A stretch of 64,000 nucleotides of DNA, from positions 19,157,395 through 19,221,394 of the forward strand of contig OY757017.1 in the NCBI GenBank assembly GCA_963580285.1, read 5' to 3'. This stretch comes from Lucinisca nassula (taxonomy: Eukaryota; Mollusca; Bivalvia; Lucinida; Lucinidae). Positions 10,568-20,407 of the stretch are shown here, one piece after another. The first letter of the stretch is position 1. Each line of letters starts with the position of its first letter. The position numbers were made by a program, and so were the translations under genes. The notes beneath the pieces were generated by a model, which searched no databases, was not told the DNA's origin, and saw only the letters and a program-made list of their open reading frames with translations.

Positions 10568-10613
10568 GGGTCATACTACGTAGTTTCGGCTAATAAAGCC
10601 TCATCAGTGACCC
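10568..10613 (-). ncRNA. Type I hammerhead ribozyme, retrozyme unit 1
   Basis: On the minus strand: stem I GGGTCA/TGACCC, core CTGATGA, stem II GGCT-loop-AGCC, GAAA, a minimal stem III CTACGTAG, and a GTA cleavage triplet. All invariant core positions are present. Predicted cleavage lies between plus positions 10,574 and 10,573. Stem III could pair as 3 bp with a 2-nt loop, or as a self-complementary 8-mer between two RNAs, which fits the dimeric hammerheads known from Penelope-like elements and animal retrozymes. Confidence 0.9.
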
Positions 10614-10950
10614 TGTAATGATCCGGCAACAAAAGCCAGAGGAAACGTACAGCAATTTTGCGAATTTCGAATATGCAGTCGATTCAAAGACTGATATAAA
10701 TCAAAATGGGGTCCAAATAATTAAAAACCTGTCTAGAATATGAGTCTAAACCAATAATTTATTTCTGATTTCTCAGAATATTTACGCTGATCTCAAAGGA
10801 CCAAAAGTAAAATATAAACTGCACTATGGTTGATGTACGGGGAGACGTTTAACGGCCGCCATACGGCACAACACCAGCTGCAGCGAAGGCAAATAAAAAA
10901 CTAAAATGAGTTCCTTTAAGGGCAATGAAAACATTCATAAGAAAGAAGAT

Positions 10951-10996
10951 GGGTCATACTACGTAGTTTCGGCTAATAAAGCCTCATCAGTGACTC
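10951..10996 (-). ncRNA. Type I hammerhead ribozyme, retrozyme unit 2
   Basis: Same layout as unit 1: core CTGATGA, stem II GGCT/AGCC, GAAA, CTACGTAG and cleavage triplet GTA. Stem I is GAGTCA against TGACCC, with one A-C mismatch near the outer end. Core positions are intact, so activity is plausible but stem I is weaker than in unit 1. Confidence 0.85.
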
Positions 10997-11333
10997 TGTA
11001 ATGATCCGGCAACGAAAGCCAGAGGAAACGTACAGCAATTTTGCGAATTTCGAATATGCAGTCGATTCAAAGACTGATATAAATCAAAATGGGGTCCAAA
11101 TAATTAAAAACCTGTCTAGAATATGAGTCTAAACCAATATTTTATTTCTGATTTCTCAGAATATTTACGCTGGTCTCAAATGACCAAAAGTAAAATATAA
11201 ACTGCACTATGGTTGATGTACGTGGAGACGTTTTACGGCCGCAACACGGCACAACACTAGCTGCAGTGAAGGCAAATAAAAAACTAAAATGAGTTCCTTT
11301 AAGAGCAATGAAAACATTCATAAGAAAGAAGAT

Positions 11334-11379
11334 GGGTCATACTACGTAGTTTCGGCTAAAAAAACCTAATCAGTGACCC
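11334..11379 (-). ncRNA. Hammerhead motif, retrozyme unit 3 (predicted inactive)
   Basis: Same layout, but the core reads CTGATTA: the invariant G8 is replaced by T. G8 is essential in the hammerhead mechanism, so this unit should not self-cleave. Stem II is GGTT/AGCC (one wobble) around a T-rich loop. Stem I is the perfect GGGTCA/TGACCC. Confidence 0.82.
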
Positions 11380-11714
11380 TGTAATGATCCGGCAACGAAA
11401 GCCAGAGAAACGTACAGCAATTTTGCGAATTTCGAAATGCAGTCGATTCAAAGACTGATATATATCAAAATGGGGTCCAAATAATTAAAAACCTGTCTAG
11501 AATATGAGTCTAAACCAATAATTTATTTCTGATTTCTCAGAATATTTACGCTGATCTCAAAGGACCAAAAGTAAAATATAAACTGCACTATGGTTGATGT
11601 ACGGGGAGACGTTTAACGGCCGCCACACCTCACAACACCAGCTGCAGCGAAGGCAAATAAAAAACTAAAATGAGTTCCTTTAAGGGCAATGAAAACATTC
11701 ATAAGAAAGAAGAT

Positions 11715-11760
11715 GGGTCATACTACGTAGTTTCGGCTAATAACGCCTCATCAGTGACTC
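11715..11760 (-). ncRNA. Type I hammerhead ribozyme, retrozyme unit 4
   Basis: Core CTGATGA, GAAA, CTACGTAG and GTA are intact. Stem II is GGCG/AGCC with three pairs and a terminal mismatch. Stem I carries the same GAGTCA variant as unit 2, in line with both being type B units. Confidence 0.84.
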
Positions 11761-12097
11761 TGTAATGATCCGGCAACGAAAGCCAGAGGAAACGTACAGC
11801 AATTTTGCGAATTTCGAATATGCAGTCGATTCAAAGACTGATATAAATCAAAATGGGGTCCAAATAATTAAAAACCTGTCTAGAATATGAGTCTAAACCA
11901 ATATTTTATTTCTGATTTCTCAGAATATTTACGCTGGTCTCAAATGACCGAAAGTAAAATATAAACTGCACTATGGTTGATGTACGTGGAGACGTTTTAC
12001 GGCCGCAACACGGCACAACACTAGCTGCAGTGAAGGCAAATAAAAAACTAAAATGAGTTCCTTTAAGAGCAATGAAAACATTCATAAGAAAGAAGAT

Positions 12098-12143
12098 GGG
12101 TCATACTACGTAGTTTCGGCTAAAAAAACCTCATCAGTGACCC
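12098..12143 (-). ncRNA. Type I hammerhead ribozyme, retrozyme unit 5
   Basis: Core CTGATGA, GAAA, CTACGTAG and GTA are intact, with stem I GGGTCA/TGACCC as in units 1 and 3. Stem II GGTT/AGCC has one wobble and a T-rich loop as in unit 3. The unit ends about 200 bp later at the right target duplication, so it is the incomplete one. Confidence 0.86.
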
Positions 12144-12346
12144 TGTAATGATCCGGCAACGAAAGCCAGAGAAACGTACAGCAATTTTGCGAATTTCGAA
12201 ATGCAGTCGATTCAAAGACTGATATAAATCAAAATGGGGTCCAAATAATTAAAAACCTGTCTAGAATATGAGTCTTAACCAATAATTTATTTCTGGTTTC
12301 TCAGAATATTTACGCTGATCTCAAAGGACCAAAAGTAAAATATTTA

Positions 12347-14728
12347 AGTCACTTTTGCATCGGTTTTTGAGGTCAGTTATGTGTTCTTTCCATGTAATGT
12401 GTTTATCACAGGTCATGCCCAGGAATTTGATACTCTGGGCCCATTCTAGTTCTTTGCCGAAGAGGTAAAGTTTGTTTTTCGTTGGCTTTATATTTCGTCT
12501 TTTTCTAAAGATGATCGCTTTAGTTTTGGTGTTGGATACTTTGAAACCCCATGTTTGTGCCCAGTTTTCAATTTCCCTGAGAACTGCCTGGAGGTCCTTG
12601 ACCGCTAGTTCTAGGGATGAATGTTTTCCCCACACCGCGCTGTCATCGGCAAATTGTGATAGGCCTATATGTTGATGCGTTTTTAGGGCTTCATGCAGGG
12701 TGTTGACTATTACATTAAATAGTATGGGACTTAGGACAGAGCCTTGGGGGCAGTCGTTTTCCATTATATGTTCTTCAGAGGTGGTTGCTCCTACGCGTGT
12801 TTGGATTTTTTCTGTTATTGAGGAAGCTGTTGATCCACTTTAACATATTTCCGTTAATTCCGTATTCTTTTAGCTTGTTTAGAGTGCCGGTTGACCACAT
12901 TAGGTCAAAGGCTTTTTCTAGGTCGAGAGCTACCGCGCAAAGGAATTTATGTTCCATGAACGCCATATTTATTTCGGATTCCAGCCGTACTAGTTGATCC
13001 GTGGTGGGTCTGTTCGGTCTGAAGCCTGATTGGGTGTCTGAGATGAGCTTGTTGTTTTCTATATAGTTGGATAGGCGTTTGGCTATCATGGTTTCCATGG
13101 TTTTGCATGTGCATGAGGTAAGGTAGATGGGTCTGTAGGATTGTGGATCCAGCTTGTCCTTGAGTGTTTTTTTATTGGAATTATTGTGGCAACTTTCCAT
13201 TGGGTAGGGACTTCTCCTCTACGCCAGGATGAATTTATTAGATCTAGAAGTTTTTGTTTGCTGTCGGATGGGAGTTGTTTTAGAATTTCGTAATGGATTG
13301 TGTCCGCACCTGGTGAAGAGTTGTGTTTGCTCATTAGGGCCTCATTTAATTCGAATGAAGAGAAGTCACAGTTCAGATTTTCGTTGCTTGGAGTTTCATT
13401 TAGGAGGTCAGGGAGAGTTTGTTCGAATGTTCTCTCCTCGGCTGCCTTTATTCTTTGAAAGACTGGGTCTTGGTTGGCAGTTTTTGACATATTATAGTAA
13501 TGGTTAGCAAGGGTGTCGGCTTTCTCTTTGTCATCCGTTATTATTTGGTCGTTAACTTTAAGACAATTAATCTTTTCTTCCGGTTTTCCTCTGAATTTAT
13601 TTAAGATAGACCACATTTGTTTTGTAGTGGTCTTGTGGTTTATTTTGCTTACCAGGTCCTGCCATCCCTCATTTTGGGCGGTTTGTAGGGTATTTCTCGC
13701 TATCGCCTTGATTGAGTTGTATTTATCTTTAAGCTCGGAAGTTCTATTTTTCAGATATTTTTTCCTTGCTTGTTCGCGTTGGTTAATAATTTTTCTGCAA
13801 TCTTGGTTCCACCAGGGCGGGAGGATTTTCTTAGGATTGCCCGACGTTTTGGGGATGGTTTTGTCACAGATCTCCTTAAGGGTGGTTGTAAAATGTATCT
13901 CATCCGTATTTGAGTTTTCATTGATTATAATTTTTTTCGAGCACAGTTGTTTGAAAATATCCCAATCTGCTTTATTTAGCTTCCATTTTTGGGTTGTGGC
14001 TGCCCCTGTGGCGTTGTATTTGGTATTAAATTTGAATAATATAGGAAGGTGGTCGCTCCCACAGGAACTGTCTAGGGTGTACCACTCGGTCAGGGCCGAG
14101 AGGTTGGGGGGTGTTTATGGTTATGTCGGGGGATAAGTTGGATTCTGCCATGGTCGGCGCCCCCTCATTGACTGGATGATTGCGCCATATTCTTGTGCTA
14201 TATTGGATAGGGTTTTTCCCCTTGGGTTCTGCTTTGGGCTCCATAGCATGTCTTGGGCGTTCAGATCGCCTACAAGTATATAATTCTGGTGGGGGATGTT
14301 ATCGAAGATTTTTCTTATCTCTGTTGCATGGTTTACGTTGCTTGGGGGGTCGTAGCAATTTATCAGGGCTATTATGTTATTTTTCATATGTAGGGTGATG
14401 GCGCATACCTCAATAGGTGATACGTTAATTTTCAGATCTAGTTTTTCAAAAGGGATGTTGTCTTTTATATATATAGCTACGCCCCCGCCGCCCCTCACTG
14501 GTCTGCTGAAGATGGCGGCTACCTTGTATGTTGGTATGGAGGGAGCTTTCTTGTTGTTTTGAGAAAGGTTTCTTGTAGGCATATTATATGAGGTGTTATA
14601 TTTTTGTCTTCTATTAAGGCCCTAAGTTGTGGTAGGTTGACAACGCTACGGGAGTTCCACTGCAGAACGTCAAGTTGGGAAGGGTGTTTGGTTGGGGGTG
14701 AGTTTGGTTTTGCAGTGGAGTCCGTCAT
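12347..14728 (-). pseudogene. LINE A ORF2, 5' part: endonuclease and reverse transcriptase
   Basis: Starts at 14,728 with MTDSTAK, 48 bp after ORF1. The AP-endonuclease N-terminus is recognisable (LDVLQWNSRS, then CLQETFLK), followed by GGGGVAIY, GDLNAQD (usual form GDFNAHD) and SPDITI near 14,130. SDHLPI is visible in another frame. Reverse transcriptase motifs follow: NKFRGKP, WKVATIIPI, YRPIYLTS, QSGFRPNR, VALDLEKAFD, GCPQGSVLSPILF-like and QFADDSAV (catalytic FADD), then the thumb up to 12,347. Frameshifts lie near 14,560, 14,240-14,110, 13,165 (T-run) and 12,790 (T-run), so no single ORF survives. Clade by eye: jockey superfamily, I/Nimb-like. Confidence 0.88.
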
Positions 14729-14775
14729 TATTTATTTTCTGTATTATAGTGTAGGGGGAGGAGTGTTATGACGGA

Positions 14776-16398
14776 TTAGTCGACGGGGGTGATTGGGCCT
14801 GGGGTAGAGGTGTCCATTGGTGCGGGGTGGTTCGCCCTTAGGGCAGCTAGGCGTTGGTTTTGGGTTCTATGCTGGCGATAAGCCGTTCGTCGATTTGGGG
14901 TATCGGTTGGGGGGATAATCTGTACACTATTTGGATTTGCCTGGGTAAGGGTTCTGACAATAGAGACCACCATATTGATCTTGTCTTTAATTGGTACTAC
15001 CATACTATCTATTTTTATTACCTCTGTTAGAATAGAGGTAAGTTGTTCGGGGGTTATGTAGGTCTGTTCTTGTGTGTCTATCGGGGTAGGGTTTGGTCGT
15101 GGGTTTGGTATGGGTAGTGGGTTTATCGATGGTGGTCTTGTTGGTTGGGTATGGGTTTGTGTGGGGCTTGGAGCGGGGGGATTATTTGAGGTTCGTGTGG
15201 GGTCTCGAGCGGGGGGATTTTCGGCTGATTCCTGGTTGCGCCTTAAGTTCCAGGTCTTTTTGTTGCTTTGGTTTTGTGCATCAACCTTCCTTTTATATGA
15301 AAGGAAGGCTGGGTATTGTGGGTGGCTTGCGTTGTGTTTGCCCCCGCAGTTGGGGCATTTTTGTTGTTGGGGCCCGGACCTGCAACGGTCTAGGGAGTGC
15401 CATTGGCTGCAGTGGGGGCATACTTAAATTTTATTCGGGCAGTTTCTGACTTTGTGCCCGTGAGATTGGCAGGTGTTGTACCGTAGGTACGGTATCCTGC
15501 ACGGGTGTACGGGGAGGGATTGACCGTCTATCTTGATTACGGTTGGTGCGACCTTTTCTTCAAAGGTCAGTTTTATTACTTTGGTAGGTTCTTTTTTCTT
15601 GCTCAGTTTTCGGCGGACGTTAGTTACTTTGTGCCCGCTCGAATTTATCTTGTTCTTTAGGGCAGTGAGATATCTGTTGATCTGGATATTGAGTAGGACA
15701 CCTGTGCTCTTGGGGTTGCCGGTGCCCTTATTGGTGTCTTATCTTTGGGGATTGACCGTTGTTCGGGCTTTCCTCGTTGATGGGGGATTTTGGGACAAGT
15801 GGTCTTTGACATCAAAACGGTGTTTGTGGTTATAAATGTATTGGCGAGCCCTTTGGCTGGCCGGGCCGGGGATTTTGAAAGTGACCCCGGGACTGTCCAT
15901 AGGTCCTAATGTGGCTATGATGTTATTTTTCATAAAGCTTGAGAAGTCTTTAATAATCTGTTTCCTTTGTTCGAGGTTTACTCGTCCCTCCGCTCTCGAT
16001 ATGGTTATGTAGGTGGGGTATGGGAGGGGATTTGGGGTTAGGGAAGGTGGTGGGTGGTTATCTGGGCTATTGTGTATAGGGTCGTGCACGGTGTTCCCTG
16101 CTCTAGCGGTATTGATTGTGTTGATGAGCTCTATGACGCTTGAATCATCGCTGTCTGTTGCAATGATGGGGGATAAAATCGGGGATGTACCTACGTTGGG
16201 TCTCATTGTGTGCTCGCTGGGGGAGATGGAGGATAAAGGTGATCTGTCCACCTGTTTCCTTTTTCTGATTGTGGGCTGGGGAGTCTGTTCTGGTGTGAAT
16301 GTTGCCGGGGTATGTTCCGGCGCTTTTGGCTGGGTCCCCTGAGAGGTTGGGGTTTTAGGGGACTTAGGGACGGTACGTCTTATGTTGACCCCACCCAT
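14776..16398 (-). pseudogene. LINE A ORF1, gag-like protein with zinc knuckles, two stops
   Basis: One frame of 541 codons from ATG at 16,398 to the stop at 14,776, broken only by TAA at 15,741-15,739 and TAA at 15,426-15,424. The N-terminus is Pro/Thr/Ser-rich. A folded part follows (ITISRAEGRVNLEQRKQ, VTFKIPG). Then come zinc-knuckle remnants: QSHGHKVRNC, CPHCSQWHSLDRC and CPNCGGKHNASH, where some cysteines are replaced. The C-terminal half is Pro/Thr-rich. ORF1 ends 48 bp before ORF2, as in many LINEs. The protein would bind element RNA. Module M lies ~100 bp upstream of the start. Confidence 0.85.
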
Positions 16399-16493
16399 AA
16401 GGATTGGGCCGGTTACTCTGGGGATAGGAATTCTGGATGCGGTTATTCTTCTTCGGGTCGTGGGCTTATGCCTGGGGGTACTGCTTAAGTCCT

Positions 16494-16770
16494 TAGGTAC
16501 AAGTAATGTTATTGTTTTTCCAGTTTCCCCGTGTCACGGGTCGTCAGCTGGTGGGGTCCCAGGGAGCGAATCCATTCTGGCACTACACCGTAGCCGTTCG
16601 GTGGTATCCCCATTCCACGTTGCCGGTGAATGGGGAGACCATCGCTCGGCTCCAGCCCCGTCCGTCCGTGTCTATCGTAAGTCCGCTGCAGTCGGTCCAT
16701 TTTGTCTTCTACTCGACGTTATAATTTTTTGCTTGTCAATATGCCGAACCGTGTCAGAGCAGGAAAGGGT
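16494..16770 (-). promoter_or_regulatory. Module M, copy 4: putative LINE A 5' UTR
   Basis: Diverged copy of the M blocks at 1866, 3398 and 5360, again preceded on plus by AGGTACAAGTAA and ending near AGAGCAGGAAAGGGTC. It lies just upstream of ORF1, so it is the best candidate for the 5' untranslated region and internal promoter. At 16,770 it joins AATTTTGATATTGGTATTTT, a string also found inside module T (4778 and 7017). M and T sequences thus meet here head to tail. No promoter motif can be named with confidence. Confidence 0.5.
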
Positions 16771-17890
16771 CAATTTTGATATTGGTATTTTTGTTTTTTA
16801 TTTATTTTTTTTTATTTTTTTATTTTTTGTATATTTATGTAATGTATCTACATTTTTACATTGTTTGGTCTGTTTCCCCAGCTTGTTGAGTGGTCTATTT
16901 TTTAAGTATATATATGCGGGCGGATGTGCCTAACCCGCCACGGACCTGTTTTGTTTGTTTTTCTTGTGCCTTAAAGGTAGTGTTGTCCGTTTTAGGGCAA
17001 GCCCACCCGCCCACAGATGCTGGGGGTGACAGTTTTTGTACCTGCAAGATTGTGCTAGTGGTTTATATTTTGTGTTTTTTGTTTATCTGTACATACAATA
17101 TGTAACATAATAAACATAAAGTGCCGGCCTACGCGGTCTCGGGCTTGAATTCGTATTTATTTTGTTAGTGAGTGACTTCTATCGCGGAGGATGTGCAAAG
17201 TAGGTCAATCCCTTTTTATGCATTTGCCGTTTTAAGTTGAGAAAAAGTGATGCCTTCCTCGAGGTAGGAGGCCGCACTCTGCGGGACCATAAGTGGGTCA
17301 GTCGCCATGTTTGCATATCATTTACGCATCCTATGTGAAGGAAGGCACCATAGGAGGAAAGTGTATTCCTGCCTAGCCATTTGGAGGCCCGAGACAACGT
17401 TTGCCGATCTCGTTTGTGTTGTTGTCCTTTTTGGGACAAGCCCATCCGCCCACAGTTGCTGGGAAGGAAAATTTTTGTACCTGCAAGGTTGTGCTTGAAG
17501 ATTATATTTGTGTTTTGTTTTTGTTTATTCTGTACATACAACATATAACATAGTAACATGGTGTGTTGGCTTCCGCCGTCTCGGGCCCAAATTCGTATTT
17601 ATTTTAGTTAGTGGGTGACTTATATCGCGGAGGATGTGGAAAGTAGGTCAATTCCCTTTTATGCTCTTTCGTTTGAAGTTAAGAAAAAGTGATGCCCCCC
17701 CCCCTCGACGCAGGATGCCGTATTCTGTGGGACCGTAGGAGGGTCATTTTGTGTCGCCATGTTTGCATATCATTATCGCATCCTACGTGTAGGAAGGCAT
17801 CATAGTAGAAAAAAAAAGTATTCTTGCCTAGCCGTTTGGGGACCCGAGACAACGTTTGCCAATCTCTTTAGTCAAAGTGGTTAGTGCAAC
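16771..17890. repeat. T-rich link and two tandem units of ~443 bp (16,980-17,420 and 17,425-17,890)
   Basis: After a T-rich stretch (16,790-16,910) there are two direct units. Paired landmarks are GCAAGCCCACCCGCCCACAG / ACAAGCCCATCCGCCCACAG, GTACCTGCAAG, TCGGGC-TTGAATTCGTATTT / TCGGGC-CCAAATTCGTATTT, and ATCGCGGAGGATGTG. The second unit has a C-run near 17,695-17,704. They lie upstream (minus sense) of LINE A and could be 5' monomers, but the TCGCGGAGGATGTG string also occurs in 3' regions at 7239 and 8421, so the origin is open. No gene was seen. Confidence 0.7.
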
Positions 17891-18630
17891 ATGTTATATA
17901 ATCATTTAGGTAGCATACAAGCGTCCGCCTGCGCGCGTGCGCAGTCGAGCGCTCCTATGCGATCTTGTTTTTATTGTTTCATATTTACACACACAAAAAA
18001 AAATGTTTGAAATCGCTTTTTGAGAAAACTCTTCTTCTTCTTCTTCTAACTCCAGGTTTTTGATCTCTCTTTTTTATACTATCCTCTCTACTGCATTCCT
18101 ACCCTACAACTATCGCTATATCTACCTATCTAGTGTGGTTGTATGTTGTTTTAGTTTCGCGTGGGTGGTTGTGTGTGTTAAAAGCCTTCCTTCAGGTCGC
18201 GCTAAGTCATGCCCTAGTTAGTTAGTTAATTGCCCTTGTCTGTATTGATATGTGGCCATCTTGACCGTCTGTCTTTATTACGCTCATGGCGCAATTTGCT
18301 GTTTTTGGTGATTTTTATGTTATGCGACAAGGGCAGTACGGAGGGCTGTATGATATACCGGGCGAGATGCGGTTTTTCAGTCGTGGGGGTATGCAAAAGG
18401 CCCTTTTGAGGGCCCCCAGGTCATTCCGTTTTGGTAACCTTATAATGTACACCCTTTATTCGAAAGCGAAAGTTGCGAAAAAAGAAAGAAAAAGATGTGA
18501 TAAGGCGTCTTGTTTCTTATTTCTGTCCCACTTTTCTATATGCGTTCCTGAAGGAGAGGCTTTGTTTGCTAGTGTGCTGTTGTGCCGTTCTCCTTTGGGT
18601 TGTGTGGCTCTCGATCAGCCAGGCTTTTGA
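17891..18630. other. Non-coding DNA, no gene recognised
   Basis: Contains a GCGCGCGTGCGC stretch near 17,932, an A-run, a CTTCTT microsatellite near 18,030-18,047 and TTAGTTAGTTAATT near 18,216. The short ORFs from 18,286 on have no recognisable domain and lie in the region leading to the tandem 3'-type units at 18,631. Confidence 0.4.
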
Positions 18631-19060
18631 AGCAACGCTCCTAAGTGCAAAGTCCAAGGACCGCAACCACAACGCTACGTCTCGTTCTGACTTCCCGTTT
18701 GCCTCACCCCCTCTGGAGGGGCTGGGCGACGGATTTTCCTTGTGATGGGTCCATGCCCAGTCCCGGCGTGCTTTCGTGTGGTCCTCTTTCGGGCTGTGTG
18801 GCTCCCGATCAGCTAGGGCTTTGGTGCAGCGTTCATAAATGCAAAGCCAGTGGGCCGCAACCACAACGCTACCCCTTGCCTTAACTTCTCGCTTGCCACA
18901 CCCCCTCTGGAGGGTGGGTCGGGGCCATGGATTTTCCTTGTGGTGAGTCCATGCCCCGTTCTGCTATGGTCTTCTCACAGTGATCCAGGGATCGCTGTCA
19001 CCGATAGGCACTCCTAAGTGCAAAGCCGAGGCCGCAACCACAGCGCCTATCGTTGACTTT
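18631..19060 (-). repeat. Three ~190-bp 3'-region units, each with the conserved hairpin element
   Basis: Hairpin elements near 18,635-18,680, 18,828-18,870 and 19,002-19,052, separated by similar sequence with CACCCCCTCTGGAGG and GATTTTCCTTGTG. The interior is constant (TAAGTGCAAAG or TAAATGCAAAG, then CCGCAACCACA). The stems differ but still pair: AGCGTT/AACGCT in the second and CGATAGGC/GCCTATCG in the third. The first has only a weak stem. The block lies downstream (minus sense) of the RNase H remnant at 19.3-20.3 kb, as the hairpins at 8.8 kb and 22.0-22.3 kb lie downstream of LINE A and LINE B. Confidence 0.72.
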
Positions 19061-19263
19061 GTTCCCCTTTTCTCTGTGAGACGGCCGCCCTTTGATCACT
19101 ACGGCCCTTTTTGGTTGGTAGCGTCTAAGGTGCGGTAAGAATATTTATTTTTACTGTTCTGAACTCGGGTCTCTACAGATTTTGGTTTAAAGTATGTATT
19201 CTCGTACGGGGTGTGTTTTACGGTACAATGCGATTAAATTTAGTCTGCGCCCTTAGTTTTCCC

Positions 19264-20338
19264 CTATATTTTGTCCAGGTAGTTTGTTTTCTCAAAGAAT
19301 TTGAAGACCGCGTCCCTCATTTCCTGTGAATTTAGATTGAGCAGAGAAACCGCGTTTATCTCCCCTTGGCATCCTAATGTTGTAAGTTCTCCCTTTAGTT
19401 CCCTTCTGGCGGGGGCGTGTGCGGGCCACTCTGCGAGGTAGTGTTGAACACACTCCATCCCGCCACAGTGCCCGCATAATTGATCGGCCTCGCTATAGAA
19501 GATGTTGTGTGCATTTAGTCCGTTGACCCCGAGTCTTAGTCGTGTATATATGCGATCGAGCTTTCGGCTGTCGCTATATTGTACCAATTTCTGGGTCAAG
19601 GACTGACAGATCGAGTGTCTAAAGCCGTTTTGTCCCTGCCATATGCGCGCCCATTCCTTTTTTATGCTGGCCTTAATGATTGCGTATACTTCTTGTGGGG
19701 TGGGGAGGTAGTCAAGTGCCTTTCCCCGGGTCAGAGCTTCTTTGGCCAGTGTGTCTGCGCGCTCATTCCCCTGCACGTTGAAGTGGGAGGGGATCCAATC
19801 TATGTTCAGGGTGATACCTTATTTCAGAATTTTGTGTATTAGGATATGAATGTCCTGCAGTATATCTGGTCTTGTAGTGCTATTCCCAGAGTTTATGCTT
19901 TGTATTGAGCTTAATGAGTCAGTTAGTATAACAACACTATCGGGTTTTTGTTCCTGTATCCATTCCAAAGCTTTTTGTATGGCTATAAGTTCTGCAGTGT
20001 AGACTGTGAGGTGCTGGTTAAGTTTGAATTTTTGGTCGAAGTTTAATTCTGGTATTGTGAAAGCACACCCCGTTTCTTTTTTGTCAGCATCTTTGCTTCC
20101 ATCAGTGAAAATTTAAAGCGCTTGCTTATAGTTTTCACTGATGTATGATTCTGCGATCTCATTGCATTTTTTCTGTGATGTTTCATTTTTCTTTATGACA
20201 CCCGTTAGTGTTGTTTTTGCGCATAGGCTCCTTAAGTTAAAAACTACCGGATATGTTTGTTCCGCTGTTTTGACCTGCTCGAGGTCATGGTTTTTAATTA
20301 GGTCCTGGACTTTGATAATATAGGGGATCTTTCCTCTT
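19264..20338 (-). pseudogene. LINE C: RNase H domain remnant of a non-LTR retrotransposon
   Basis: Minus-strand reading open from about 20,338 to 19,264 except for TAA codons near 20,114 and at 19,821-19,819. RNase H is clear: FTDGSKDADKK, TAELIAIQKALEW, ILTDSLSSI, then after the second stop IDWIPSHFNVQGNERAD. A C-terminal tail with CGHCGG-x4-VQHYL (zinc-knuckle type) ends at LDKI. No reverse transcriptase or endonuclease is left, so the copy is 5'-truncated or deleted at about 20,340. It is related to LINE A and B in organisation but clearly diverged. Confidence 0.85.
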
Positions 20339-20407
20339 AACCTATCTCTTTTTTATCATGATTGGGCGTGTCGGCGATGTGCTACAAGTACTTGACTTGA
20401 TAGATTT

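Larger units (their letters stand above)
10506..12346 (-). mobile_element. Tandem retrozyme insertion (about 4.8 units of ~383 bp) with TTTA duplication
   Basis: Insertion 10,510-12,342 flanked by TTTA at 10,506-10,509 and 12,343-12,346. Removing it joins the LINE A coding sequence at the same place as in LINE B (between DLN and LLR), so it is a true insertion. It has five hammerhead motifs starting at 10,568, 10,951, 11,334, 11,715 and 12,098, giving periods of 383, 383, 381 and 383 bp. Units 1, 3, 5 and units 2, 4 form two types (for example GATCTCAAAGG versus GGTCTCAAATG, and CCAGCTGCAGCG versus CTAGCTGCAGTG). No protein is encoded. Retrozymes are non-autonomous elements known in plants and animals that spread via circular RNAs. 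Which enzymes mobilised this one cannot be seen. Confidence 0.9.
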
